DNA of 64,000 nucleotides from Astropecten irregularis (lineage: Eukaryota > Echinodermata > Asteroidea > Paxillosida > Astropectinidae): the NCBI GenBank assembly GCA_963971285.1, contig OZ020244.1:7812001-7876000 (forward strand), in the 5' to 3' direction. The translations under genes and the position numbers were made by a program. Below are positions 24,126 to 34,453 of the stretch, one piece after another (the first letter of the stretch is position 1; every line of letters begins with the position of its first letter). The notes under the pieces are model-generated. The model worked only from the letters and a program-made list of their open reading frames with translations. It ran no database searches and had not been told where the DNA came from.

Positions 24126-24760
24126 GCGTCAATTCGCAAACATTGCGTCAACTCTAAAACATTGCCTCAACTCGCAAACATTACGTCAACTTGCAGACAT
24201 TACCTCAAATCGCAAACATTAAGTCAACTCGCAAACATTAATTGTTTCAACTCGAAAACATTGCGTCAACCCGAAAACATTTTGTCAAGTAGCAAACATA
24301 ACGTCAACTCTAACACATTGCGCAAACTCGCAAACATTATGTCAACTCGAAAACAGTGCGCCAACTCGCAAACATTGCGCCAACTCGAAAACATTGCCTC
24401 AACTCGCAAACATTGCGTCAACTCTAAAACATTGCGCCAACTCGCAAACATTACGTCAACTCGAAAACATTCCGTAAACTCACAAACATTGCGTCAACCC
24501 GAAAACATTTTGTCAAGTAGCAAACATTTCGTCAACTCGAAAACATTGCCTCCCCTCGCAAACATTACGTCAGCTCTAACACATTGCGCAAACTCGCAAA
24601 CATTACGTCAACTCGAAAACATTGCGCCAACTCGCAAACATTGCGCCAACTCGCAAACATTGCTTCAACTCGCAAACATTACGTCAACTCGCAAACATTA
24701 CATCAACCTGTAAACATTTTGTCAAGTCACAAACATTTCGTCACCTCAAAAAACATTTTG
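24126..24760. repeat. 19-bp minisatellite, about 33 copies
   Basis: The unit 'caactcgcaaacattgcgt' and variants (CTAAAACATT, CGAAAACATT, ACGTC, GCGCC) repeat every 19 bp. Because 19 is not divisible by three, the array is open in several frames with a 57-bp (19-codon) super-period. The 204-residue frame from about 24,099 is therefore a repeat artefact and not a protein. Confidence 0.9.
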
Positions 24761-25302
24761 TGAATCATTCTGAAAAGCCTAATTATGGTTTCAACAGACG
24801 GATTTTCCTAAGTCAGTAATTGTTAAAGTTTTGCCTAAGATTTTACCATCGTGTATGGCTAAAACCATCGTACGTGATGTATCGCCTTCCTGGAATTCTC
24901 ATACGGCAGCTGCAACAAAGTCACAGCTACCAGTACATCTATAAAACCATATTGGTGTGCGAAATCCTAACACTTGCAGAGGCTGGAAATGCTTATACGT
25001 ATATATACGACCTAATTTGCCCTTATAGTGTTTTTGTGTTATAACCTTAATTACACGACATATTTCTGATTTTTTTCACAAAAACCTTCATTAAATATCA
25101 TAGAAATATTGTGCTATACTCTGCATTGTTCATTTTTGGATCTTTGAAGCCGGCGTGTTACGATAAACCAGTCCCAGCTCATTCGGGGTCTCGGGGATTC
25201 ACTGTAAAGAGTACCACATGCAGTGTACACACACATACCATAATGGCCATGCACATATACATTATGGGCCCTCGATCTCGGGCTTTAAAACAGCCAGTTT
25301 TA
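24761..25302. other. Intergenic, nothing recognised
   Basis: Mixed-composition sequence between the minisatellite and the next family 1 fragment. I see no conserved protein motif and no structural RNA. Short frames with Tyr/Ile-rich translations are not convincing. Confidence 0.4.
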
Positions 25303-26212
25303 TGACGTCATGATGACTTCGCGGCCATTTTCATTGCAGCATGCACAACTAAAGGATGTTAACAAGCTTTTGGGAAAAGAGTTATTTTCTTAGCATATGC
25401 CGTTACCGAGTCAATAGTATTTTAACAATGACGTCATTTTTCCTTTAAAAGCAGATAACTTCCGGTTGAATGACGTCATCACATTCAAACTTCACGAACA
25501 TAAGGAGGTGTTCCAGTGCTTGACACTTACCAAATTTCACGGAAATCCATTTTTTTTTTCGGATACGTAATCACTGTATATCTTTAATCAACCGTAGAGG
25601 GCGCTGTGTAACCCGTATGACGTCATCACTTATATTTTCTGAAAGCCCCTAGCATGTCTCTATCTTTTAGATTGTTGGTTTTAAATGCCCAAATCCATTC
25701 GTTTTTGAGTTATTTCGAGTCAAAACTCAACCTCCGGTGGTGACGTCATGATGACGTAACGTCACAAATTTTATGGCAGCATGCACTTCTACAGGGTGTT
25801 ACTAAGCTTTTGCAAAAAGAATTAATTCCGTACCACCTGCCGTTCTCGAGATACGCTGCTAACAAAAATTACTAATTAAATATTCAAATGACTGTCACGT
25901 GACTAATTAATTAAGAATTTTAACAAACTCAGTCTTAGGATTAACTTCAGCTTATAAGCTTTCATAAGATACCTCATATAAGCTCACCAGAAAAAGATTA
26001 TAAAAGATTACGAATAAACAAACTTTGTGCACAAAGCTAATGAGCGAGGAAACATGAGCAAAAACAATACCTGTTCCGACATCCGAAATGTCGGAACAGC
26101 TAAAAATCAGAACAAAAACAAAACCTGTTCCGACATTAGAAATGTCGGAACAGCTAAAAACCAGAACAAAAACTAAACCTGTTCCGACATCAGAAATGTC
26201 GGAACAGCTAAT
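25303..26212 (-). mobile_element. Family 1 element containing a family 2 fragment
   Basis: The outer parts (25,303-25,410 and about 25,740-26,212) are family 1: TGACGTCATGATGACTTC, 'GCAGCATGCACAACTA', 'cttataagctttcataagat', and three CTGTTCCGACAT hairpins at about 26,067, 26,125 and 26,177. The centre (about 25,415-25,740) is the reverse complement of family 2 internal sequence: 'AACTTCCGGTTGAATGACGT', 'GATACGTAATCACTGTATAT', 'ACCGTAGAGGGCGC'. I see no family 1 CTAG 3' end on the left, so the copy is truncated there. Confidence 0.7.
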
Positions 26213-28560
26213 TACTTATCTCTGACTGTACTGAGTATAGGTGAGTGTGTTACTTATCTCTGACTCTACTGAGTACGGTGAGTGTGTTATAGAGTGCCAA
26301 GCACACTACAGATTGATGCATCAGGATGATGAGGTGTGTGGTGAATTTATGAGGTGCCCCATCCCAGAGCCGCGCGAATTTTGTATGTTGCCGTGTTTTG
26401 CCAATAACCAGAAGCAGATTTACACAGTTAAGCCTGCTTAACAAGGCAAATTGGTTGTGAGGAGTTTCGTGGCGGCGGATCGGCATTCTATGATTGTAGT
26501 TATGAAGACACCGTAAGTTGAAGTTTGATTTATTTAATATCTTTGAGTTTGATGTCAACCTTCAAGTAACTGATTAGATTGTCTTTGTTAATGAATTAAT
26601 ATAGTATTGTTTGACATTGATTGAGAGTGCATAGTTCTAGCACGCATATTATTTGGCATTTTTGGTGATTCATTATTTAAAATAGATGGCCTTGAAGACC
26701 CGAAGTTACTTAGATGCTGGCCCTGAAGTTTGAGTTCCCCCTGCTTGACCAGCGCATTGCAGAGAATGTTTCCCTTTCCCGGTTGCAGAGGTGGCACCGC
26801 GGATGAACCACACAGGGCTAGTTAACGGGCAAGAACCTGATCCAAGAATCTGTGCAGGAGAGACTGTCGCAGTCCATTGTGATGCGGGCTGAATATCTTG
26901 ATGTTCATTATAAGAGTTCAGACACAGAAAAATGCGACAGACTAGGGCGTGGCAGAGCTTGCAACGACCCTTTTGGCTTTTTCAATTTCATTAACTAAAT
27001 TCATCATTTCTTGTATTGTCTGGGGTCATTCTTTTGTTTAATATTAATTTATTTAAAGGATACTTCACAAGATTAATGTGGGGACTCGTAAGTTACTCAC
27101 AATACCCAACTCCCCAGATACAGTGCTATATTTAGAATGGTCCCTCATGAATATGCATATGTGTACAAGTTTACACACAAATCACTCCGCCTCATACTTG
27201 TAAACAATTAGGTCCAAACTAAATGTCACTGGATATTCTTAATATCCCACTTATATTGTATTTAAAGTACATCCATGTAATGCTGGAAATTGTATTTTAT
27301 AGTTTGTGTTTATCTTACTGTTAAATAATGATGATCCCACGACCTTAGTCCATATGCGGGTGTACTAATATTTTAAAGTTGCTTGGTGATGTGTCCACAC
27401 GAGGTGAGCGCGCGCGGAAAACGGACACTGTTCGTTTTACGATTCGGCGACAACAGTCATTTATTTCTCCTCTGGAGAATTCTGAAGTTTAATCAGCGTC
27501 CCACCTGTTTGGTCAGCATGGGCATATGCTGATTTGGGAGTGTTGACTCTCCAGACCATTTTGGTGAGTTTCTGGTTCCTTTTATTTTGCAAGCTTGCCC
27601 TGAAACGCGCATTTTGAGTGCTCCTACTTAAAACTTTTTGACCTATGTCGTGTCGCCATTCATGCATTTATAATGCATGCATGCCTTCTGTATGTGCCAT
27701 ATGGGTGCAGATCAGTAAATAGGTCCAGATCAGTCCGCGGAGCTCATTATTTTTTTGTATACCCTCAAAATCTTTTTTATAAAATCATTTGCTTGGCCCT
27801 ACTTGGGAAGTCTTGTAAAGAAAATGGATGGAACCCGGTCGCCAGAGTTTGGACTTGCAACTTTGAGCTGTTTGGGTGAATTCTGGCCCTAAACTCGCTC
27901 TACTTGGGCATGTAGGGGAGGGGTACATTTTTTTAATCTGGCATCAGTCAACGTGGCCGTTTTCAGGGTATTTTCCTTTGGATGGATTTTCCTCAAAAAG
28001 TCATTGGTTACCCTATAGAAAATTGAAATGAAAATGAACATTGAAGTTTTCAGCTTCATTTTGGTGTATAGCTTGAGTGTCTGAGAAACTTCTGAGTATT
28101 TTTAATAATTTTTTGAAATTGGCTATTCAGCATGGGAGCCTATGGGAATTTATTTACTGGTCTGCACCCATATACTTTGTACACAGCACAGCCATTTTTG
28201 CTGTGTCTGTGCTGGCATTGCGCGTGGTGACCTTTTAAACCTCACTGTGTACACATTCACCGTATTTTGACACCCTGCATACTGTTTACTGTTTTGTACT
28301 TTTAGGTCGATGTACCTGTAGTGTAGCTGTAACCTGCCTTGCATCCGGGGATCTTTTTGGTGGATCTTTTTGAGGATCTTTTTGGCGATCGTTTTGACTA
28401 GTTTTGGGGATCTTTTGGATCTTGGATCTTCAGTTTCATGTTTGCCTTTGGATCTTCCACGGGATCTAACGTTATCTGAATTAGTGCATTAACATTGGGA
28501 TACTCATCATTCATCATCGGGTTAACTTATCTACAACCGGGCTAATAATCACTCTCTACA
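26213..28560. other. Intergenic stretch without recognised genes
   Basis: Two imperfect copies of 'ttacttatctctgactntac' with 'gtgagtgtgtt' (26,213-26,290) lie at the left edge. Open frames in 26,241-27,880 show no motif I recognise and look like chance frames. A GATC-rich patch ('ggatctttttggtggatctt') lies at 28,345-28,460. The only larger structure is the inverted repeat reported separately at 27,699-28,173. Confidence 0.4.
27699..28173. repeat. Possible MITE with 23-bp inverted ends
   Basis: A 23-base block starting ATATGGGTGCAG at 27,699-27,721 is repeated as its reverse complement at 28,151-28,173 with one difference. The 475-bp span contains no gene. I could not see a target-site duplication directly outside the blocks, so the element status is tentative. 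Confidence 0.35.
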
Positions 28561-28580
28561 AATTGACTGGATTCCATCTT

Positions 28581-29178
28581 CAGTACGTTATCTCATCTGA
28601 ATGTGAACAGCCTCCCTGAATATCATTAGGACAGTACGTTATCTCATCTGAATGTGAACAGCCTTCCTGAATCTCATTAGGACAGTACGTTATCTCATCT
28701 GAATGTGAACAGCAGACCTGAATATCATTTGGGCAGTACGTTATCTCATCTGAATGTGAATAGCCTTCCTGAATCTCATTAGGACAGTACGTTATCTTAT
28801 CTGAATGTGAACAGCAGACCTGAATATCATTTGGGCAGTACGTTATCTCATCTGAATGTGTACAGCAAACCTGAATATCATTAGGGCAGTACGTTATCTC
28901 ATCTGAATGTGAACAGCAGACCTGAATATCATTAGGACAGTACGTTATCTCATCTGAATGTGAACAGCCTTCCTGAATCTCATTTGGGCAGTACGTTGTC
29001 TTATCTGAATGTGAACAGCCTTCCTGATTATCATTAGGACAGTACATTATCTCATCTGAATGTGAACAGCCTTCCTGAATATCATCAGGACAGTACGTTA
29101 TCTCATCTGAATGTGAACAGCCTCCCTGAATCTCATTAGGACAGTACGTTATCTCATCTGAATGTGAACAGCAGACCT
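28581..29178. repeat. 51-bp minisatellite, about 12 copies
   Basis: The unit 'cagtacgttatctcatctga' + 'atgtgaacagcctccctga' + 'atatcattagga' repeats at an exact 51-bp step (28,581; 28,632; 28,683; 28,734 and on). Since 51 = 17 codons, a minus-strand frame stays open for 155 residues as repeats of SHSDEITYCPNDIQVCC. There is no flanking exon evidence, so I treat it as a minisatellite. A repeat-coded peptide is possible but unsupported. Confidence 0.85.
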
Positions 29179-29179
29179 G

Positions 29180-31158
29180 AACCGAAGTTTGTGTTCCTTG
29201 TGTTCATACATATTCAGGTTATACAATTTGTGGCATACTCGCAGATACCCAGTGCAGTTATAATGCAAAGTATAATAGACGCCCGTAGAGCAGGAGTAAT
29301 GTGTACCTTTTTGCCATCACTTTAAACCTTCACTGTACTGTTGGTCCCCATCCCATTGCGCAATGCAGTATGAACAATGAAATAGGAACGCCACTTGTGA
29401 ATAGGCATTGAGCACGTAAAAAAATGAGAGTTGAATAAGGGTTGTGGGGCGTGTATGTCGACGCAACCATTAATTTATATAAAAGTAAAACAATATACAA
29501 TATTTATTTCTAATGTTGTACAAAACCCCAAAAATGCTATTCCAATGTAGAATCTATTGGTTTTAAAAATCTTAGAAATTCGCGTTAACACTGTTTACCC
29601 CCATAGGAACACTGGGATCAATTTTTTGCGGATATTCATGCAAAACGGACGTAATAAAAACATAAAAAAAAAAAACAGACTCATTAGTAAGGTAATCAAC
29701 GGTGTGATTTTATTTACAATGTAAAATAATATACAAAGAATGTTCAGTGTCATAAAGGAGCAAAATTAAAATAAAGTATGTTAAATAAATTCAACCATCT
29801 GTTGTGAAACCAAAACTAATAGTAAAGTTGCCTGATTTTGAATTACATTTTTTGCAACATCGTGTAATCATATTCGAAATAAAACAATGGTCAGCGTATT
29901 TAGTTCTTAAATAAACAAATAATAATAAAAACCATGACGATTTCAAATAACAGCGAACTGGCGACATCGATCCAAAATACATAATTATGAAAAATGGTCA
30001 TCTGGCCGTGGTAGAGCCGGTTGGACATCTCCTTGCAACATTTGCATATATGCGGTGAACTCCTGCATCGACCGTCTAAAATCGCGAGTTACCTCTGGCA
30101 GGATGTTAGTCACATAGTTGTGGAAAGCCACATGGCTTTGCCGTATTATGGCATGCAGTGGCTGCCTTCCTACCTCGCCAACAGGCAACACAAAACTACC
30201 AATGTAGTTTTTAGTATTTTTTAGTTTTCAATATCACTTACATGTAGTTTTAAATATCACTTGCATTTACTTTTCAATATCACATGTAGTATTCAATATC
30301 ATTTACATGTAGTTTTCAATATAAATACCTGATAATGCAGTATGGCACATTGGGGTTGAGTACAGTAACATTACAAAAATAACACCTTCTTCAGAAGATT
30401 GGCAAGGTAAAAAATCTGTTGAGGTACACAAGTTATTCATATTTTGCACAAAGTAAATTAGGAATATATACCCTGACATAAACATAAAACTACTACAATA
30501 AACACTCTTGTTGGTATAGAAATAAATAAATCTCTACACCTACAGGCAAGTGCAGTAGAATGGCAAATACTAGTAATTGCATACCATAATGATTACAAAT
30601 TTTTGAAGCTTAAGTACACACTGATATTGCTTATATGTTGTATAAAAAACTGAAATCATATATATCCACCAAAAAAAATAATTCAGTGATGCATGTAAAA
30701 TAAATTTAATATTAGAGAAGGATGTAGAAGTAAATATAATACAAAGGTTTAGCAATAAATAAAAGACAAGGCTTACAGGCAAGTGCAGTGGAATGTTGAA
30801 TATTAGTGCACAGAATTACAAAATACTGACAATTAATGCTAACACAATACAGCAACATCTTAGACAGTTGGAAATGGTCAATTAAAATTAAAGATTTGCC
30901 TGTTTGCTTTAATCATATTTAAAAAATAAAATAAAATGTAATTAAGTCATGATCAAATATAGGCAAATATCCGGAGATAAAAAAATCACATTCACCCTGA
31001 GATGTTTTAAGTCATCAAATACATATAGCACCATTCAATTCTTAAAAGACAATGAGCAATTACACCCCTGCTCTTAAAAAAAAATTTAAAAATACTGCAA
31101 GCATGCGAACATACAAACCTACATACTTTTAAACATCAAAATTTAAGTAAATGGCATA
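29180..31158. other. AT-rich stretch with a short repeat and one unrecognised frame
   Basis: Mostly AT-rich, and it forms the 3' flank of the minus-strand multidomain gene. Around 30,225-30,330 a short unit ('ttcaatatcacttacatgta') repeats about four times. A minus-strand frame of about 68 residues at 29,985-30,191 has non-random composition (NYVTNILPEVTRDFRRSMQE) but no family I recognise. It could be the last exon of a transposon accessory gene, or chance. Confidence 0.35.
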
Positions 31159-31899
31159 TCAAACTTCACCATCACTGTCCACATCTAACACATCATGTAT
31201 TTCCAGATCATCAAGAGGGTCTGGCATTTCGATGTTAAGGTCAGCATGATTATCAATATCTTCATCAAGAGGGTCTGGCATATCAATGTTAAGGTCAGTA
31301 TGACTATCAAAATCCACATCAAAATCAACTTCCTCCTCATCATGTAAACTTGCATCTTCTTCATCGTGCTCATGAGCGGTAGGAGATGAGGCTGCTATTA
31401 CCACATTTTCACAATTTCTGCAAGAACAACCTGGCCCACAAGTGCGACCTGCTTTCTTACATTTGCAAATTCTTGTTTTACACTGGCTTTTTGAACAGGA
31501 GCATCCCCGTGTGAGAAATTTAACATTTATCCTGATAGCCTCAATATTTTTAGCTGTATCCCACTCTACTTCTAGGGAATCATAATCCAACTTTCTCCAC
31601 CCATATGATGTCACATCGGGATATATAAAATCAGGTACCAAAGATCTTCCCCAAACAGTGCTCACCCAGCATGACCGCAGCCAGTGCAATTTTAAAGCTG
31701 CATCTGAAGGGAGTAGCTCATCTTCATATGTGCCTTTCCACGTGGCTTTTCTGATTACATTAAGAAATTTAACATGACAGTCATATTTGGATAGGCTATT
31801 GAAACTGTGGAATAATTCAACTGGAGATAAATACATATTTAAGCAGCTTCTATGAGCTGCGAAATACACACATCCAATGAATCTATAAAATGACAACAA
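31159..31899 (-). pseudogene. Multidomain gene, C-terminal piece with CXC-like Cys cluster
   Basis: This is the last piece of the long minus-strand gene. The first part (FYRFIGCVYFAAHRS, then ALKLHWLRSCWVSTVWG) continues the upstream domain. Around residues 130-165 is a Cys-rich cluster, CSCSKSQCKTRICKCKKAGR followed by CGPGCSCRNC, which resembles the CXC/tesmin-TSO1 type that binds zinc and, in known proteins, DNA. The tail is very acidic, with two near-repeats (HTDLNIDMPDPLDEDI / HADLNIEMPDPLDDLE). It lies in the same frame as the upstream piece and is separated from it by one TGA near 31,900. I recognise this arrangement from uncharacterised proteins of cnidarians and other invertebrates. 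No function is established. Confidence 0.6.
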
Positions 31900-32681
31900 T
31901 CCTCAATCTGAGTCTTGGCCAAGGTTTGTACTTGATAAAATTCCTTGACCAGTACTTCCATTGAACAGACCACATATAAATGAAGCATACTGGAAACATT
32001 TATTAAAGAATATCCGTTTTCCCAAACGAACAAAATATGATACAAAGTCGCATCCACTACAAATGAACACAACTTGTATAACTTTAAAGAGGTCATGACC
32101 TCCTTCTACTATGCCAATAAGATCGGGATCTCTCTGGAGACAGTCCTTAAGCTTCTGAAAATTAATAAACTTATCGTCTCCTGGCATAGCTCTATATTGA
32201 ATCATTATTTCTTTGGATACTGGGAATGGAAGACCCACCATTAAAATATCACGATCTTTTGAATACACATGTATAACACTACAAGGTGAATCCTGGACAT
32301 GAAGCCATATTTGTGTATCTGATTCTTCATTATTATTTGAAAGACATTCAGTCTGACATTCTGATGTCACTGCAATTCCAGTAAAACCAGAATCATATTT
32401 AAATCCACCAGCAGCTACAAATTTCTGCCCTGGCTCCTTCAACCATGATGAAGCTATCTGAATGAATTTTGTGGATAAATAATTGCATAGGAGGCGTTTG
32501 TTTTTTCTCAATTTCAAGAAGTCCATCCACTTTATGCTTTGGAGCTTTATGCTATCATGTATTTCTTCAGACAATTCATATTCACTTTGCACCTGTCCAT
32601 CTCTTCTGGACCGCTCAATTAACTTTGGTGAAAGGCCTTGTGAATTGACTTGATCAAATAAAATTCGTACTTCAGAGTAAC
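31900..32681 (-). pseudogene. Multidomain gene, nuclease-like piece
   Basis: A minus-strand frame reads on from the gypsy target site (codons YSEVRILFDQ directly after the GTAAC duplication). It includes NNEESDTQIWLHV, VIHVYSKDRDILMVGLPFP, DPDLIGIVEGGHDLFKVIQV and FICSGCDFVSYFVRLGKRIF. The pattern of spaced acidic residues (E/DTxIWLH, S-x-D-x-D-hydrophobic, GCDxVSYF) is like the catalytic strands of PIN/FEN-type nuclease folds, where clustered Asp bind metal; this assignment is inference. The piece ends at a TGA near 31,900, and the Cys-cluster piece follows in frame. Its 5' continuation is found beyond the gypsy element at 44,720 onward, proving the split. Confidence 0.6.
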
Positions 32682-34416
32682 TGTAACAGTCAACCCCAAG
32701 TTGTATTATTTCTTTTGGAGGACTTCCTTTGTGGGGGGCAACTCTATGCACTTAGCAAGAGTTCATGAATATTTAGTAGTAGTAAGGGTTCGTGAATATT
32801 CAATAGTAGCAAGAGTCTACTTTGCATATTCTTTGAGTCTTGGGCATTCTTGAATTGGGTGGGGCTCTTTGTGTTTGATTAGTCGGGTGTGCATGTGTGT
32901 GTGTGTGTATATGTGATTGCATAGGTGTGGATGTAAAGGAGGGTAACTGCCTCACACTTGGTTCTGAGAGCTCATTGGGGACACACTTGCCATCCTCCTG
33001 TTGCTGCTGCTGCTACTACAGCTACTAATGCACAGAGTGTTCAGACTCTGGTGATAGCCATTTTGCTGTAAGCCGGGGGCTTATATTTGCTGCAGCCTCT
33101 TCGGACATTGTGCCGTATGGGCAACACTGTGTGCTGTGCTAGAGCATTCGGGCTCCAATTAAGCTGGTGAGCAGGACCTGGTGGCGGGGAACATGCTGCA
33201 AAACCGTGAGTTTACCCTATTCAATTTAATTTTAAAGCTTGTCATTGAATTATCATTATTATTATTAATTGGTTTAATCACTGTGCATAATTTGGCTGTA
33301 TTTCCACAAATCACTATTTGGGGCATTGGTTTTCTTAAATGTATGTTTTCAGATAGCCAAAATCTGGGGTTTCAGCCAGGGTCCCTTTCCCCCTCCTGAG
33401 GTGGACTTGAGGCGGGTACCGGTAGTCTGTGGAAGTCCAGGGAACTACCGTGCAACGCTGTGTTGACGGACGACCCGTCCAGGGCCGTGTAGGCACAGTC
33501 AGGCGCACTCAACTCTTCGGAGCACCCTCGTACCGTGGAGGCACTACGGAGAGGTTTCACGCTATCAGATCAGTGTCCGGTGAATCTAGAATGGAACATT
33601 TCTTAGCTTGTGGATGGGGGACCACCATTTCTTGTGTCTGAATGACTAAGGCAATTTTGTGTATTAACAGTGGCAATATTTGTGAATTTATTAGAGGCAA
33701 TTTTCGTGGATTTACAGTGGCAATAAAGAAGCAATATTCCTGGGGTTACAGTGGCAATATAAGAGCAGAAAAGAGGCAATTTTGAGCGGTTACCGTTGTG
33801 GCAATTTCTCTGTGTTCATCACGGTATTTCTGTGTGTTCACGGTGACAATTTTTGTGGATTTTTAGTGATTTTTGGTGTATTTAAACTGAGCCTTGGTGG
33901 CAATTTTTGGTGTATTTAAAGTGAGCCTTGGTGGCAATTTTGGGTGTATTTAAAATAAGCCTTGGTGGAAATTTTTGGTGTATTTACGGAAAGCCTGTGT
34001 GGCAATTTTGGGTGTAAAAGGAAGCCTGTGTGGCAATTGTTGGTGTATTTACAGTAAGCCTGTGTGGCGGTCTTGGTTAATTAATTATTGAGTGTGTGTT
34101 AATTTTGGGTGTCTTTATGGGCAGTTCTAGGGCAGATCGTAGTTGATTACAGGGAAAACGAAACATATATTTGTGCACATAAATTTGGGTTTATTTTGAG
34201 GATTCAATTTCCAAAAGAGAACTTTTGTGGGTTGGTTCAGGGTAGGATACTGGTTGGGAGTTGTGAAAGGGAGCTGTGTAGTGCAAATTGTAATTTATTA
34301 ATGTGAATTGTGTTAAATTGTCAATTTCAGGAATATAGTTGAGTTTTAAGAATAAAATTATTGTACAGACGCAGAATTATGTTGACCTCCTTTATTTGAG
34401 TTGACGTTCGTCTGAC
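32682..34416 (+). repeat. 5' LTR of the gypsy element
   Basis: The LTR is about 1,735 bp. It starts TGTAACAGTCAACCCC right after GTAAC. Internal landmarks shared with the 3' LTR are a GT-rich run near 32,895, CTG repeats near 33,000 and a 34-bp-type minisatellite ('ggcaatttttggtgtattta' ... 'agccttggt') at about 33,840-34,070. An AATAAA polyadenylation signal lies near 34,350, followed by 'ttgacgttcgtctgac' at the end. Its last base differs from the 3' LTR (CTGACT against CTGACA). It has one minisatellite unit fewer than the 3' LTR, which explains most of the length difference. Hydrophobic frames in both LTRs are shared only because the LTRs are copies. Confidence 0.88.
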
Positions 34417-34421
34417 TTTTT

Positions 34422-34438
34422 TGGGGGCTTGTCCGGGA
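34422..34438 (+). other. Primer-binding site, tRNA-Pro type
   Basis: TGGGGGCTTGTCCGGGA starts six bases after the LTR end. It matches the well-known tRNA-Pro primer-binding site (TGGGGGCTCGTCCGGGA) except for one base. This primes minus-strand DNA synthesis. The match is to a retrovirus-type proline primer, and its placement fixes the end of the LTR. Confidence 0.8.
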
Positions 34439-34453
34439 GAATAATATAAAAAA

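Noticed and set aside
24099-24713. 204-residue open frame rich in Asn, Ser, Thr and Arg
   Set aside because: It lies in the 19-bp minisatellite and repeats every 57 bp; the openness is a by-product of the array.
28580-29047. 155-residue minus-strand Cys/His-rich frame as a zinc-finger protein
   Set aside because: Perfect 51-bp repeats with no flanking coding sequence or splice sites; Cys spacing follows the DNA repeat and not a known finger.
33181-33399. Hydrophobic 72-residue frame conserved in two places (also 43,444-43,662)
   Set aside because: The two copies are in the two LTRs, so similarity reflects LTR duplication and is no sign of selection.
34420-34440. Primer site as evidence for a vertebrate-type retrovirus
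   Set aside because: All coding motifs are Ty3/gypsy with the Gmr1 order and there is no envelope frame; only the primer choice is similar.
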